Shown here: positions 9,028 through 18,256 of the stretch, piece after piece | How positions within the stretch are numbered: the first letter of the stretch is position 1 | How the letters are laid out: the number at the start of each line of letters is the position of its first letter | Source: Bacteroidales bacterium | GTDB taxonomy: Bacteria > Bacteroidota > Bacteroidia > Bacteroidales > UBA932 | Length of the DNA: 64,000 nucleotides | NCBI GenBank assembly: GCA_024402135.1 | Contig: JAKSJN010000005.1 | Coordinates: 115,017-179,016 of the forward strand | Direction: 5' to 3' | Made by a program: the position numbers and the translations under genes | Notes under the pieces: model-generated | Seen by the model: the letters and a program-made list of their open reading frames with translations, nothing else | Told to the model about the DNA's origin: nothing | Databases searched by the model: none

Positions 9028-12000
9028 CGCAAGAAGAAATAAAGGCAAGGGAAGAAGCGATCAGGAAGGTGCAGCAGAATGGTGGAGTCGAAGTCATGAT
9101 GGCCTCGGCAGGATCAGGAAAGACATTCTCCCTCGCTCGCGAGTATATTCGTCTGCTCATGACTCCGGATAAGGACGGAAGACGAAATGAGAGAGCGTAC
9201 AGGCATATTCTGGCGGTGACCTTCACGAACAAGGCGACCGGCGAGATGAAGGCCCGTATCATCAGTGAACTCGGGAAATTGAATGCCGACCCGGAAAAAT
9301 CAGATTACAGGGATTACCTGATGGAGCGCTGTGCCTTCGGAAGCGTGGAAGAGATGCAGAAGTGCGCAGGAAAACTTCTGTCGGCCATCCTGAATGACTA
9401 TGGTTCGTTCTCGGTCAGTACTATCGACAAGTTCTTCCAGACCACGCTCAGGGCGTTTTCCCGCGAGATAGGCCAGTTTTCTGAATACCAGATCGAACTG
9501 GACAGGGATTCGCTGGTCAGCGAGTCGGCTGCCCGCCTGCTCGAGAGCTTGTCGGAGAATGACGGTCCTATGCTGAAATGGCTGTCGGACAGCGTGATCG
9601 GTTCATTGAAAAATGGAGGTGAATACAAGATTGACAAAGCGCTGGACGAGTTCGCTTCCGGCTACCTTTCCGAGTCCTATGCTGACTCGGTGAAGTCTTT
9701 GGGAATCAACGAGGATCTGGCCTTCTCCGAAGAGAATATCAAGAACCTGAATGATATATGCAAGACGGTGATGGAGGGTTGTCAGCAGGATTTTGTGACG
9801 GCGGCTTTGGATGCCGTAAGTCTGGCTGACAGTCTTCCTGGATTCAATGGCAGGTTCAAGTCTACGCTGAATGCTCTTCCTGGCAAGGACCTCGGAGACA
9901 AGAAGGAAGCCCTTACGGATGCATTCATGAAGAAGATAAAGTCTCCGGAGGACTGTTTCAATGCGGGAAAAGGCACTTCCGATGCGATTTCGCAGATACA
10001 TTCCGCTCTTGTCCGTATCCTGGACATAGTGAAGAAATACAACACCGCCAAGGCGCTCTCCCGTCAGTCGTACATCTTTGTCGTTGCCAAGCAGCTGAAG
10101 GAAAGATTCGCCGAGCTTCTTAAAGAGAAGAATGTACTCAGCATCGACGACACCAACTCCATACTTCGTGACATCATCGCCGGTTCGGACGCTCCGTTCA
10201 TCTACGAGAAGACTGGCCTTCGCTACAGTCATTTCCTTCTGGATGAGTTCCAGGATACAGCCCGGGTTCAGTGGGATAACTTTCTGCCGCTGCTCCAGAA
10301 CAGTATCGCGGAGGGCTGCTACAACCTGATCGTAGGCGATGTGAAGCAAAGCATCTATCGCTGGCGAAACAGCGACTGGAAGATTCTTGCCGAGGAAGTC
10401 AAGGAAAACCTTGACCGTATTGCGGAGAATCCGCTTGACAACAATTTCCGCAGCGCCGAGATTATTGTCGAGTTCAACAATGCCTTCTACAAGGACCTGG
10501 CGGCCCGCATGGACTCCCAGCTTGGCCGCGGGGACAACAAGATAAAGACCATCTATAATGAAGTCCACCAGAATGTCAGGAAGCCTTTCAAGGGATGGGT
10601 CGAGACAACCTGGTGCGATAAGGACAATATCGTGGACAATGTCGTCCTGGCTGTCAAGGATGCGCTTGACCGGGGATTCTCGAAGAAGGATATTGCTGTC
10701 ATCGTCCGTACCAACAAGCAGGGTGGGGAGATGGCGAAGGCCTTGCTGGCAGCTGGCATAGATGTCGTTACCAATGACTCACTGCTGATCGGTTATGGCG
10801 AAACTGTCCGCAGACTGGTGTCGCAGCTGTACTCTTTCAATGATTCGGAGGATAAGATCCATTCGCTCTATGCAGATTCTTTTGACAGGGAGAAGCTGGT
10901 GGACGCCGATTCCCTGACCGATATGGCAGAAGAACTGCTGCGACAGGGCGGAACCGACGGTGACGATCTGTATGTGCTTGCGTTCATGGACCTTCTCCGA
11001 GAGTTCGTCGAACGTAACGGCAATGCTCTGGATGCTTTCCTGAAGTACTGGGAAGAAGAGGGAGCCCGCCGCAGCGTGTCCGCGCCCGAGGGCAGTGATG
11101 CCGTCACCATCATTACCATACACAAGGTGAAGGGACTGGACTATCCATATGTCGTTCTTCCTTTCCAGAAAAGAGGATTATTCATGAAGGGTGATTCCAG
11201 GTACTGGGAGATGCCTGATGTGAAGGGGACCGAGTTCGCTAAAGCCGAGAAGGCGCTGTATCATGTCGGTCTGTCTGAACAGTCGGAGAAGACCCTGTTC
11301 AGTGAGAACTATCGCCGGGAGCTGCAGATGGCATATATCGATGATGCAAATATGTGGTACGTTGCAATGACACGCGCTTCGCAGGCAATGCATATCATTG
11401 GCCCTAAGCCTGCTGACAAATCCGACAAGTCCAAAAAGGACACGAAAGACTCGAAGTTTTCCAATACAGGAGAAGCTCTGCGCATGTTCATCAAAGATCG
11501 GCTGGACATCTTCAAGACCATTGATCCAATGGCAGAAGGCAGTGGAGACGAGCATTTCGTTTATGGAGACAAGGGTGTCAAATACGTGTCGGACAAGAAA
11601 GAGAAGAAAGGACCGGAAACCATTGAACTCCGATGGACCAGCGGAAGCGGCAACACGACCGGAACCAGACTCAAGATCAGTTCGGACTCGAAGGATTTCT
11701 TTTCACCGGACGGAGAAACCGGAATAGCTGCGTCAAACCGTCTTCGCGGAACAGCACTGCACAAGATAATGGAAGGAGTGCGGATTCCGGAAGATCTGCA
11801 TGGAGAAGTCCTCAAGGCAGTGGCTTCCGGCGACCTTGATGCGGTCCAGGGCAATGAGTCCGAGAATCTGCTTTCAAAGGCGATTGCCGATGTGACGGAG
11901 TATGGCTGGTTCGAAGGTGATGCGCGGGTGGAATGCGAACGTGGAATCATCGACACTGATGGCGAGAGCTACAGACCTGACCGCGTTGTCATCTTTGGCG

Positions 12001-12164
12001 ACCATATCGACATCATCGACTACAAGTTCGGCAAGGAGGAGAAATCCTACACAAAGCAGATAAGAAACTATATGAATCTCTACGGACGAATGTACAATGG
12101 AATGGCAATCAATGCCTATCTTTGGTACATCGGTGACAATCCAAGAGTTGAACCAGTAAAATAG
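9024..12164 (+). CDS. addA: AddA-like UvrD-family helicase-nuclease
   Basis: A 1046-residue superfamily 1 helicase. Walker A ASAGSGKT lies at about residues 27-34 and motif II DEFQD near 407; motifs for single-strand DNA translocation follow (DVKQSIYRWR, TIHKVKGLDY, VAMTRASQ). A C-terminal PD-(D/E)XK nuclease domain carries IIDYKFGKEE with D-Y-K at about 999-1001. Together with the upstream AddB-like subunit this makes a complete heterodimeric end-resection machine. The ATG at 9024 overlaps the addB stop in an ATGA junction, which selects it over an upstream TTG. The cupin gene follows 6 bp after the stop. Confidence 0.88.
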   Translation: MTQEEIKAREEAIRKVQQNGGVEVMMASAGSGKTFSLAREYIRLLMTPDKDGRRNERAYRHILAVTFTNKATGEMKARIISELGKLNADPEKSDYRDYLMERCAFGSVEEMQKCAGKLLSAILNDYGSFSVSTIDKFFQTTLRAFSREIGQFSEYQIELDRDSLVSESAARLLESLSENDGPMLKWLSDSVIGSLKNGGEYKIDKALDEFASGYLSESYADSVKSLGINEDLAFSEENIKNLNDICKTVMEGCQQDFVTAALDAVSLADSLPGFNGRFKSTLNALPGKDLGDKKEALTDAFMKKIKSPEDCFNAGKGTSDAISQIHSALVRILDIVKKYNTAKALSRQSYIFVVAKQLKERFAELLKEKNVLSIDDTNSILRDIIAGSDAPFIYEKTGLRYSHFLLDEFQDTARVQWDNFLPLLQNSIAEGCYNLIVGDVKQSIYRWRNSDWKILAEEVKENLDRIAENPLDNNFRSAEIIVEFNNAFYKDLAARMDSQLGRGDNKIKTIYNEVHQNVRKPFKGWVETTWCDKDNIVDNVVLAVKDALDRGFSKKDIAVIVRTNKQGGEMAKALLAAGIDVVTNDSLLIGYGETVRRLVSQLYSFNDSEDKIHSLYADSFDREKLVDADSLTDMAEELLRQGGTDGDDLYVLAFMDLLREFVERNGNALDAFLKYWEEEGARRSVSAPEGSDAVTIITIHKVKGLDYPYVVLPFQKRGLFMKGDSRYWEMPDVKGTEFAKAEKALYHVGLSEQSEKTLFSENYRRELQMAYIDDANMWYVAMTRASQAMHIIGPKPADKSDKSKKDTKDSKFSNTGEALRMFIKDRLDIFKTIDPMAEGSGDEHFVYGDKGVKYVSDKKEKKGPETIELRWTSGSGNTTGTRLKISSDSKDFFSPDGETGIAASNRLRGTALHKIMEGVRIPEDLHGEVLKAVASGDLDAVQGNESENLLSKAIADVTEYGWFEGDARVECERGIIDTDGESYRPDRVVIFGDHIDIIDYKFGKEEKSYTKQIRNYMNLYGRMYNGMAINAYLWYIGDNPRVEPVK

Positions 12165-12170
12165 ACAGAT

Positions 12171-12509
12171 ATGAAACTCGATTATTCAAAGATTGAAGAG
12201 CAGTCGCTCCCTAATTTCAAAGGTGGTGAGAAAAGCATGGAGGCAAAGATGTTCTTTGACGGCAAGTGCCGCATTCTCAAGGCACGCCTCCAGCCGGGAG
12301 CATCCATCGGTATGCACAAGCATGAAACCAATCTTGAGGTCATCTATGTCCTCAAGGGAAATGGAACGTTCATCTATGATGGAGAGAGCTGTCCGATTGA
12401 GGCCGGAAATGCCCATTATTGCGCTCAGGGTCACACCCACTCATTGATCAACACGGGAACAGAGGACCTGGAGTTCATCGGTGTCGTTCCTGAAGTTCAG
12501 GCTCAGTAG
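12171..12509 (+). CDS. small cupin-domain protein
   Basis: A 112-residue single-domain cupin. Motif 1 gives metal ligands H49, H51 and E56 (GMHKHETNLE), and motif 2 (GNAHYCAQGHTHSLIN) supplies the final histidine at about 88 or 90. The family includes mannose-6-phosphate isomerase-like and sensor proteins; no substrate can be read from sequence. It lies 6 bp after addA and is probably the last gene of that transcript. Its last codons overlap the end of the convergent gene at 12503-12964 by 7 bp. Confidence 0.85.
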   Translation: MKLDYSKIEEQSLPNFKGGEKSMEAKMFFDGKCRILKARLQPGASIGMHKHETNLEVIYVLKGNGTFIYDGESCPIEAGNAHYCAQGHTHSLINTGTEDLEFIGVVPEVQAQ

Positions 12510-12964
12510 GTAAGTTTCAGCCTGTACTTGAGATTGCCTTCGACAGGACAGTCTTCCTGGACAAATCCAAGTTTTTCATATACGCCTCCGTCAGATCCGG
12601 CGGGGGCGTAACTCATGATGTCATCAGGGGAAACTTCATCGATGAAGGCCTGGAGGATCTTGCCCATGCCGCCCACTACACGCACGTCGGGAAGGGAAGC
12701 GGCACGCACCCATTCGTATGAACGCACGGTTCTGTCGCCCTTCACCCATTTACGCGCGCCTGAGAAGCATCCGACTGCGACCATGGTTCCGTCAGGAAGT
12801 TCGGCTGAGCCGCAGCGTCTTATGAACAGTCCATAGCGGTAGCGGCTGCCTGTGTCTCCAAGCCAGTGGCAACGGTCCAGGAATGGCCCTGCCGTAGCCT
12901 TGTCTATGCGTCTGACCTCGCAGTTGCGGGCATATATCTGCCAGTATGGACCTGTCCTTTTCAC
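12503..12964 (-). CDS. GNAT-fold acyltransferase-like protein (Mom-like)
   Basis: A 153-residue protein starting with GTG at 12964, which overlaps the stop of the upstream gene in a GTGA junction; no ATG lies nearby. The core GTMVAVGCFSGAR, the Arg-rich EWVRAAS strand and the C-terminal GVYEKLGFVQED signature fit the acetyltransferase (GNAT) superfamily, and the CHWLG start resembles Mom-type proteins. The latter relationship is only a pattern match by eye. Substrate unknown. It is the last gene of a three-gene operon with 4-bp overlaps throughout, so its product is probably needed in a fixed ratio with the CYTH and membrane proteins. Confidence 0.55.
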   Translation of the reverse strand: MKRTGPYWQIYARNCEVRRIDKATAGPFLDRCHWLGDTGSRYRYGLFIRRCGSAELPDGTMVAVGCFSGARKWVKGDRTVRSYEWVRAASLPDVRVVGGMGKILQAFIDEVSPDDIMSYAPAGSDGGVYEKLGFVQEDCPVEGNLKYRLKLTY

Positions 12965-14406
12965 GCCTTGATCTCTTCGATGGAATAGATTCCGTTGCGC
13001 GACATGATGACCCTTACGCGTCTGTATTCTATCCTGTCGCCTTCGCGCAGTTGCTGGACGATGTTGATCGGGTAGTATTTGAGTCCTTTTGTAGAACTGT
13101 AGTTCCCGTTCTCGTCCAGGATAGGTATCATCTGCTCGGGGTTGTCCATCTTCTGGGTGAATCTGGACAGGTGTATGCGGAAGATGTCGTTGATTCCTTC
13201 GATAGGGTAGGAACCTATCTCGTCAAGCATGTCGGGATATATGCTGACATGCTTGCGGTAGAGTATGATGTGCTCGTCGAAGAAATCATCTCCCTTGCGC
13301 AGCACTGAATTCCTGTTGCGCAGCTCCATGACCACGCCGGGCGTGCGGCTGCTGCTGATGAAGTCCAGACCTTCTTTCATCATTCCGACGACCTTGCCTT
13401 TGACGAAGATCTTTGACTTGTTGTCAAAATAGTGCGCGCTGAGCTTGTGGACGAACCAGTAACGGCTGAGCTCCTTGATTCTGTCCTTGATCATATATGA
13501 GAAGATCAGGGCGAAGAACAGGGGAATCGACAGGGAACCGTAGGCGCGTTGGACTGAGAACGAAACAACTGTCGCGAAGATCATCGCAAGGCCGGCCGCA
13601 ATGGCATAAAGGGTCTGCTCGAACGCTACGCCGTCCTTTTTCTTGTCCAGACTGACGAACAGTCCGCTCTCGAAGAATTTCTTGAGGACGCTGTGCCTGT
13701 GCACGAGATTGTTGTTCTCGACCTGGTTGCCTTCTTCTGCGACAGGGAATCCTTTAGCTTTCCTGTCGCTGTCGACCTGATTGACAAAGCTTCGACAGAG
13801 ATCTCTTACTCCGGACTCCGGATCTGTTTTCTCTATGTGGGATAACAACTTGAGTGAATGGTACTTTGCCAATGCTCCAAGATACTCGTCGCCGAAGTCG
13901 TATACTGTCTTGATCTCTTGACTGGCAAGCTTTGTGACATCTTCTTCGAGCCCCCAATAGGCAACCATGCAATTCTTCAGGTCTTCGATGAACGCCTTTG
14001 ATGCGTCCTCGTATGAAGCGGCTTTCTTCACCTTCGCATGCCCTTCCCTCATGGAACTCTTTGATATCGAACAGAACATCTTCATGTAGTATTCGAAATC
14101 GTCGGTCTCGGTCTTGCTGATGCCGTTTTCCATGCGCCCTATGGACTCTTTAAGATAGGAAAGTGGCGTGCCGGTCACATCGCGCAGCTCAACCTCCGGC
14201 GTAATCAACCTGAGATTGCTCTTGATGTCACGCCAGAACTGTGTCTTGCCGTAGGTCGCAGAGTTGATGTCCAGCGAGCTTGGCACGAAGATCCAGGTAT
14301 TGACAACGAAATCCTTGCGCTTCTCGCCGGTCTTGAACCCGGACACGAAGCTCTGCTTGAACTCAACGGAAAAGTTGTCGTGAATCTTTGTCTTGACTTC
14401 TATCAT
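12961..14406 (-). CDS. uncharacterised protein with two central membrane helices
   Basis: A 481-residue protein I do not recognise. Residues 1 to about 265 are soluble and charged. Two adjacent hydrophobic segments follow at about 268-285 and 290-306 (AIAAGLAMIFATVV and SIPLFFALIFSYM), then a soluble C-terminal domain of about 170 residues ending in SIEEIKA. No signal peptide and no known catalytic motif is visible. Both ends overlap their neighbours by 4 bp: ATGA with the CYTH gene upstream, GTGA with the acyltransferase-like gene downstream. The hairpin of two helices suggests both soluble domains face the same side, probably the cytoplasm. The operon context is the only clue to function. 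Confidence 0.8.
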   Translation of the reverse strand: MIEVKTKIHDNFSVEFKQSFVSGFKTGEKRKDFVVNTWIFVPSSLDINSATYGKTQFWRDIKSNLRLITPEVELRDVTGTPLSYLKESIGRMENGISKTETDDFEYYMKMFCSISKSSMREGHAKVKKAASYEDASKAFIEDLKNCMVAYWGLEEDVTKLASQEIKTVYDFGDEYLGALAKYHSLKLLSHIEKTDPESGVRDLCRSFVNQVDSDRKAKGFPVAEEGNQVENNNLVHRHSVLKKFFESGLFVSLDKKKDGVAFEQTLYAIAAGLAMIFATVVSFSVQRAYGSLSIPLFFALIFSYMIKDRIKELSRYWFVHKLSAHYFDNKSKIFVKGKVVGMMKEGLDFISSSRTPGVVMELRNRNSVLRKGDDFFDEHIILYRKHVSIYPDMLDEIGSYPIEGINDIFRIHLSRFTQKMDNPEQMIPILDENGNYSSTKGLKYYPINIVQQLREGDRIEYRRVRVIMSRNGIYSIEEIKA

Positions 14407-14876
14407 ATCCCCCAGTTCTTGAAAGGATTCTTTGTCAGATATGAATTGTAGAAATGCCTGTCTCCGGTCACTTCGTCTCCGAGCCAGTCGGGTCTTTCGA
14501 AATCCTCGTCCTCGCTGTTCAGCTCTATCTCTGCCATGACCAGTCCCTCGTTGTCTCCATGGAATACATCGACTTCATATGTATGCTTCCCTGCTGGAAT
14601 GAGATGCCTTGTCTTGTCGATGGCTCCCGGTTCACATAGCTTGAACAGGTCGTTTGCGTCCTCGAGGCTGATTTCCTTTTCCCATTCGAATCGGCTGAGT
14701 CCGTTGTCCGTGCTCGCCCCTTTGATTGTAAGGTAGCCCTTGTCATCCTTGATACGTACACGAACGCTGCGCCCTGGTAGGGTACAGATATATCCCTGGG
14801 ATATACGCATGGATTTCACTACTTTGTCCATGAACTCGCCATTGACGAGAAATTTTCTTTCAATTTCCTGTGCCAT
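14403..14876 (-). CDS. CYTH-domain phosphohydrolase/cyclase-like protein
   Basis: A 157-residue CYTH (triphosphate tunnel) protein. The signature ExExK is present as E4-I-E6-R-K8 in MAQEIERKFLV, and alternating charged beta-strands follow (SVRVRIKDDKGYLTIKG, YEVDVFHG, VMAEIELNSEDE). The family binds triphosphorylated substrates in a closed beta-barrel; known activities are inorganic triphosphatase, adenylate cyclase and thiamine triphosphatase. Length fits a single-domain bacterial member. It is the first gene of the overlapping three-gene operon, upstream of the two-TM protein. Confidence 0.88.
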   Translation of the reverse strand: MAQEIERKFLVNGEFMDKVVKSMRISQGYICTLPGRSVRVRIKDDKGYLTIKGASTDNGLSRFEWEKEISLEDANDLFKLCEPGAIDKTRHLIPAGKHTYEVDVFHGDNEGLVMAEIELNSEDEDFERPDWLGDEVTGDRHFYNSYLTKNPFKNWGI

Positions 14877-14954
14877 AAGTCATTCCTAAAGATAAATGCT
14901 CCATGTTCTACTGATCTGGAGATCGGCCATTTCCCAAAAATAACGGATTTTCCT

Positions 14955-14962
14955 TATATTTG
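14955..14962 (+). promoter_or_regulatory. -7 box (TATATTTG) of the DUF418-nitroreductase operon
   Basis: TATATTTG matches the Bacteroidota -7 consensus and lies 29 bp upstream of the ATG at 14992, giving a leader of about 20-25 nt. Confidence 0.5.
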
Positions 14963-14991
14963 GAAACTGATACCTGCTAATTCTATTCAAT

Positions 14992-16116
14992 ATGAAATAC
15001 CAGTCACGTATGCTGCCCAACACCAGAATCGATGTAGCTGACGCACTTCGAGGATTGGCTGTTGCGGGAATCATTCTCTATCACTCAGTCGAGCACTTCA
15101 ACATCTTCGGTGGAAAACCGGTTCACGCTCTTGCCAGCGACAGAACGGTGTTTGACGCTCTTACATGGCTCCTGTCTGGAAAGATGTACGGCATCTTCGC
15201 CCTCCTTTTCGGTCTCAGCTTCTTCATCATGAACGACAACCGTCAGCAGAAGGGCAAACCATTTGCAGGCCGTTTCGCATGGCGTATGCTTCTGCTTTTC
15301 GGATTCGGCGTCATCAACATGTCTTTCTACGATGGAGACATCCTTACTTTCTATGCCATCTTCGGCTTGTTCCTGATTCCTTGCAGTTTCTTGCCGAATG
15401 CAGCCGTATGGGCAATCATAGCATTCCTTGCAATACAGCCTGTCGAGCTTTTCTCGCTGATCAGCGGCCACCATATCAGCACTGCGGCCATGGGCAAGTT
15501 CTATGGCGCGATGGGTCAGGCACATACCAGCGGTACCATCTTCGACGTTGCTGCAGCAAATCTGAAGTATGGATTCCTGGCATCGGGACTGTGGTTCGTG
15601 GCAAAGGGCCGCATCACCCAGACCATCATGCTCTTCCTCCTCGGTATGCAGCTTGGACGTCACAGATTGTTCTACAACGAGGGCAACAACATCAAAATCT
15701 GGAGAGGCATCTGCGCCGCTTCAGTCGCACTCGTGATTGGCGGCAGCCTTTTCGAGTTCGGCAAGCTTAACGCATGGCTCCATCCTATCTACAACCTCTT
15801 CATTCTGTTGATGATTGTGTCTGGCGTAGTCCTTCTCTGGTACAGATTCGGAGGATTCCGCAAGGCCATGGGACATCTCGGAGTGTTCGGCCGCATGAGC
15901 CTTACGAACTATCTCCTCTCATCAATCATCGGCGGCTTCATCTTCAACTACTATGGACTTGATGGATGCCACCAGATAGGAGAAACCTGGTGCGCGCTTG
16001 TCGGCGTCGGAATCATTCTCGTCCAGTACACATTCTGCCGTCTCTGGGCGCTCAAGCATGACCGCGGTCCGGCCGAGACTCTCTGGCGCAAGCTTACATG
16101 GATCAACAACAAATAA
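14992..16116 (+). CDS. DUF418/YeiB-like polytopic membrane protein
   Basis: A 374-residue inner-membrane protein with about nine to ten hydrophobic segments. The N terminus RIDVADALRGLAVAGIILYH is the usual start of the YeiB/DUF418 group, related to acyltransferase-3 and heparan-alpha-glucosaminide acetyltransferase-like membrane proteins. The C-terminal part (FGRMSLTNYLLSSIIGGFIF) matches the DUF418 domain. Biochemical activity of the family is not established. The nitroreductase lipoprotein gene starts 6 bp downstream, so both share the promoter near 14955. Confidence 0.85.
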   Translation: MKYQSRMLPNTRIDVADALRGLAVAGIILYHSVEHFNIFGGKPVHALASDRTVFDALTWLLSGKMYGIFALLFGLSFFIMNDNRQQKGKPFAGRFAWRMLLLFGFGVINMSFYDGDILTFYAIFGLFLIPCSFLPNAAVWAIIAFLAIQPVELFSLISGHHISTAAMGKFYGAMGQAHTSGTIFDVAAANLKYGFLASGLWFVAKGRITQTIMLFLLGMQLGRHRLFYNEGNNIKIWRGICAASVALVIGGSLFEFGKLNAWLHPIYNLFILLMIVSGVVLLWYRFGGFRKAMGHLGVFGRMSLTNYLLSSIIGGFIFNYYGLDGCHQIGETWCALVGVGIILVQYTFCRLWALKHDRGPAETLWRKLTWINNK

Positions 16117-16122
16117 CCGTAT

Positions 16123-16761
16123 ATGAAACGAATCTTTACTCTTTTTGCTGCTGCGCTCGTTGCAGCTGCAGCAGCTTGTTCATGCAGCAATGCCCCTGTG
16201 GCTGCTGACGGCGGCAACGCGGCTGTCGAGAATATGATGAGCCGCAAGAGCGTCCGCAGCTTCACTGACCAGAAGCTTACTCCGGAGCAGATCGAGACCC
16301 TTCTCCGCTGCGCCATGGCAGCACCTTCAGGTTCGAACATCCAGCCATGGAGCTTCGTAGTTCTCCAGGACAAGTCCCGCTATGAGAAGATTTTCGAGGG
16401 CAATTTCAACCTCAAGGTATTCAATCAGGCAGCCGCTGTATTCGTCCTCTGCGCTGATACCACTGTAACCCGCCAGTCTCGTGACGGCCAGGGAGCGCCT
16501 GTGACCATGCCTAACGGCACATGGCGTGACGATATGGGTGCTGTTACCGAGAACCTTCTCCTCGCTGCCGAGTCTATGGGCCTTGGAGCCGTATGGACTG
16601 CAGGCTATCCTTACAAGGAACGCTATATGACTGTAAAAAAGGAACTTGGACTTCCGGATAACGTTCTTCCATACTGTATGGTACCTGTAGGATATCCGGC
16701 AGGCGACGACCAGCCTAAGGACAAGTGGAAGCCTGAAAGGATCCACTACGAGAACTGGTAA
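16123..16761 (+). CDS. nitroreductase-family lipoprotein
   Basis: A 212-residue flavin-type nitroreductase preceded by a lipoprotein signal (MKRIFTLFAAALVAAAAACS; lipobox cysteine near residue 19). The catalytic domain shows SRKSVRSFTDQKL, AAPSGSNIQPWSFVV and ENLLLAAESMGLGAVW, the FMN-binding pattern of the family. These enzymes normally reduce nitro compounds or quinones with NAD(P)H in the cytoplasm. Here the export signal places it in the periplasm, where NAD(P)H is not available, so its electron donor is an open question. It is cotranscribed with the DUF418 gene. Confidence 0.85.
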   Translation: MKRIFTLFAAALVAAAAACSCSNAPVAADGGNAAVENMMSRKSVRSFTDQKLTPEQIETLLRCAMAAPSGSNIQPWSFVVLQDKSRYEKIFEGNFNLKVFNQAAAVFVLCADTTVTRQSRDGQGAPVTMPNGTWRDDMGAVTENLLLAAESMGLGAVWTAGYPYKERYMTVKKELGLPDNVLPYCMVPVGYPAGDDQPKDKWKPERIHYENW

Positions 16762-16770
16762 TCTATTATT

Positions 16771-16857
16771 GATCTTTTTCAGCATTTTGGGCCTGTCACT
16801 TGCTCATGTAGAGAAAACTACACTCCCGCGTTCCAGACCCAAAACTCTTGAAAAATC
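16771..16857. terminator. extended hairpin between convergent genes
   Basis: The gap between the nitroreductase and the convergent esterase folds into one long, interrupted stem. The outer pairing is GATcTTTTTCA with TTGAAAAATC, the middle pairing is TTTTGGG with CCCAAAA, and a small GTAG/CTAC stem is inside. The flanking T- and A-runs would serve as a terminator in both directions. Confidence 0.45.
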
Positions 16858-16893
16858 TCTAATATTAAAGATCGAAGCTATTTGAAGGAGGCT

Positions 16894-18240
16894 CTACCTC
16901 CTCTGTGCGTTCATCCAATCGAATAGGTTGGCATGACCCTGAGGAGCGATGGAGCCTCCTCCGTTGTTGCTTGGAGCCCATGCGCCGGCCTTCTGCTCCT
17001 GGGATGCGGTGACCTCGTCGTTGAAGACGTACACCCATGAGAAATGTCCCATGTACTTCGCGCCAGGAATGTCGCTGCCGGTCACGTCCTCGAACATGCT
17101 GTACCAGACATTCTTTGCGCCCTTCTCCATCAGTCTGTCGTATGTAGCCATTCCGAAATCCTGCGGCTTGACTGTGGTGTCGTTGAATGCCTGTACGAAC
17201 CAGATGTTCTCGTTTGCGAGATAGCCGATCTCCGCGTCGCTGATGTTGCTGTCGCTGTATGCTTCGCAGACAGGATAAGCTGCAGCGAAGAACTTTGGAT
17301 GACGGAGGAGAAGGTTCATGGTCATGTAGCCTCCGTTTGAGCAGCCGCCGACATAGATTCTTGATGGGTCAACGTCAGGGTTCTTCGCAGTTACGTAGTC
17401 GAGGATGGCATTGAAGAGGACGTCGCTGTAACGGGAAGGAACGTCGCCCATCGACATGCCCTTCATGGAATCCATCCACATGGTAGGACTCTGGAGAACG
17501 AGCACGTATGCACCGTCAGCACCGCCGTCGGTGGTGAAATGAGACTGGATACCGTCGCGGATCAGCGAGATGGTCTCGTTGCCCATGAGAACGATTCTAG
17601 GGTCGGTTCCGCCTTCTCCCATTCCGTGGAGCCAGATGATGAGAGGGTTCTTCTTGCCATCGCTGAGAAGCTCCCATGGCTCGTATGCAGCGGTTGCGAT
17701 TGTCTCGTCCTGTGCAAGTCCTGTGGAAGGACCTGTGTATGTTCCGCGGGTCATGATGTCTGACTCGGAGATGAATCCCGGAATCATGTTGTCGGAGGCA
17801 CAGTCGATTGCGCTGTACTTGACTCCGCCGACCTTGATGGACTTGCCCTTGGCAAGGCTGATGCTGACAGGGAATGCCTTGACCCAGTTGTTGAATCCGG
17901 TCTTGCCGTCATAGACCATAGGGGAGCCTCTGCGGCTGAATTCCAGTCCGAAAGCGAGATACTGTCCTGCAGCATTGAACTCTCCGCGCTCGTCGCAGCG
18001 ATAGATGCCTGTAACCTTGCGCTCGGCGCCGTTTGCCTCCACTGTGTAGACTGAAGGGTCCAGCACGTCCGGCATAGCCTCAGGCTGTACTATGATCAGG
18101 TTTGCAGAAACCGAAGCCTCGTAGGTGTCGATCCTGATGCGCTTCGGGGTCATCTTGAGCGGCTCGCTGCTGGTGTTCGCCGCAACGGCGATCAGTGTCG
18201 CCGAAGTGATTGCAATGATGCTTGCGATGATTCTTTTCAT
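16894..18240 (-). CDS. secreted alpha/beta-hydrolase esterase
   Basis: A 448-residue exported hydrolase with a Sec signal (residues 1 to about 21, AVAA). An N-terminal beta-rich segment (about 30-140) precedes the alpha/beta-hydrolase domain: oxyanion region IIWLHGMGEGG at about 201-211, nucleophile S301 in GGCSNGGYM, and a late histidine in GHFSWVY. The layout resembles polyhydroxybutyrate-depolymerase or feruloyl-type esterases with a prefixed domain. Substrate unknown. It starts 16 bp after the stop of the XRE regulator gene on the same strand, so it is probably controlled by that regulator. Confidence 0.82.
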   Translation of the reverse strand: MKRIIASIIAITSATLIAVAANTSSEPLKMTPKRIRIDTYEASVSANLIIVQPEAMPDVLDPSVYTVEANGAERKVTGIYRCDERGEFNAAGQYLAFGLEFSRRGSPMVYDGKTGFNNWVKAFPVSISLAKGKSIKVGGVKYSAIDCASDNMIPGFISESDIMTRGTYTGPSTGLAQDETIATAAYEPWELLSDGKKNPLIIWLHGMGEGGTDPRIVLMGNETISLIRDGIQSHFTTDGGADGAYVLVLQSPTMWMDSMKGMSMGDVPSRYSDVLFNAILDYVTAKNPDVDPSRIYVGGCSNGGYMTMNLLLRHPKFFAAAYPVCEAYSDSNISDAEIGYLANENIWFVQAFNDTTVKPQDFGMATYDRLMEKGAKNVWYSMFEDVTGSDIPGAKYMGHFSWVYVFNDEVTASQEQKAGAWAPSNNGGGSIAPQGHANLFDWMNAQRR

Positions 18241-18256
18241 GGTTATCGGTGTTTGT

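Noticed and set aside
12503-12964. Confident call of a phage Mom DNA-modification enzyme
   Set aside because: The similarity is to the general acyltransferase fold and a few short motifs; no phage genes are nearby and the operon is chromosomal in character.
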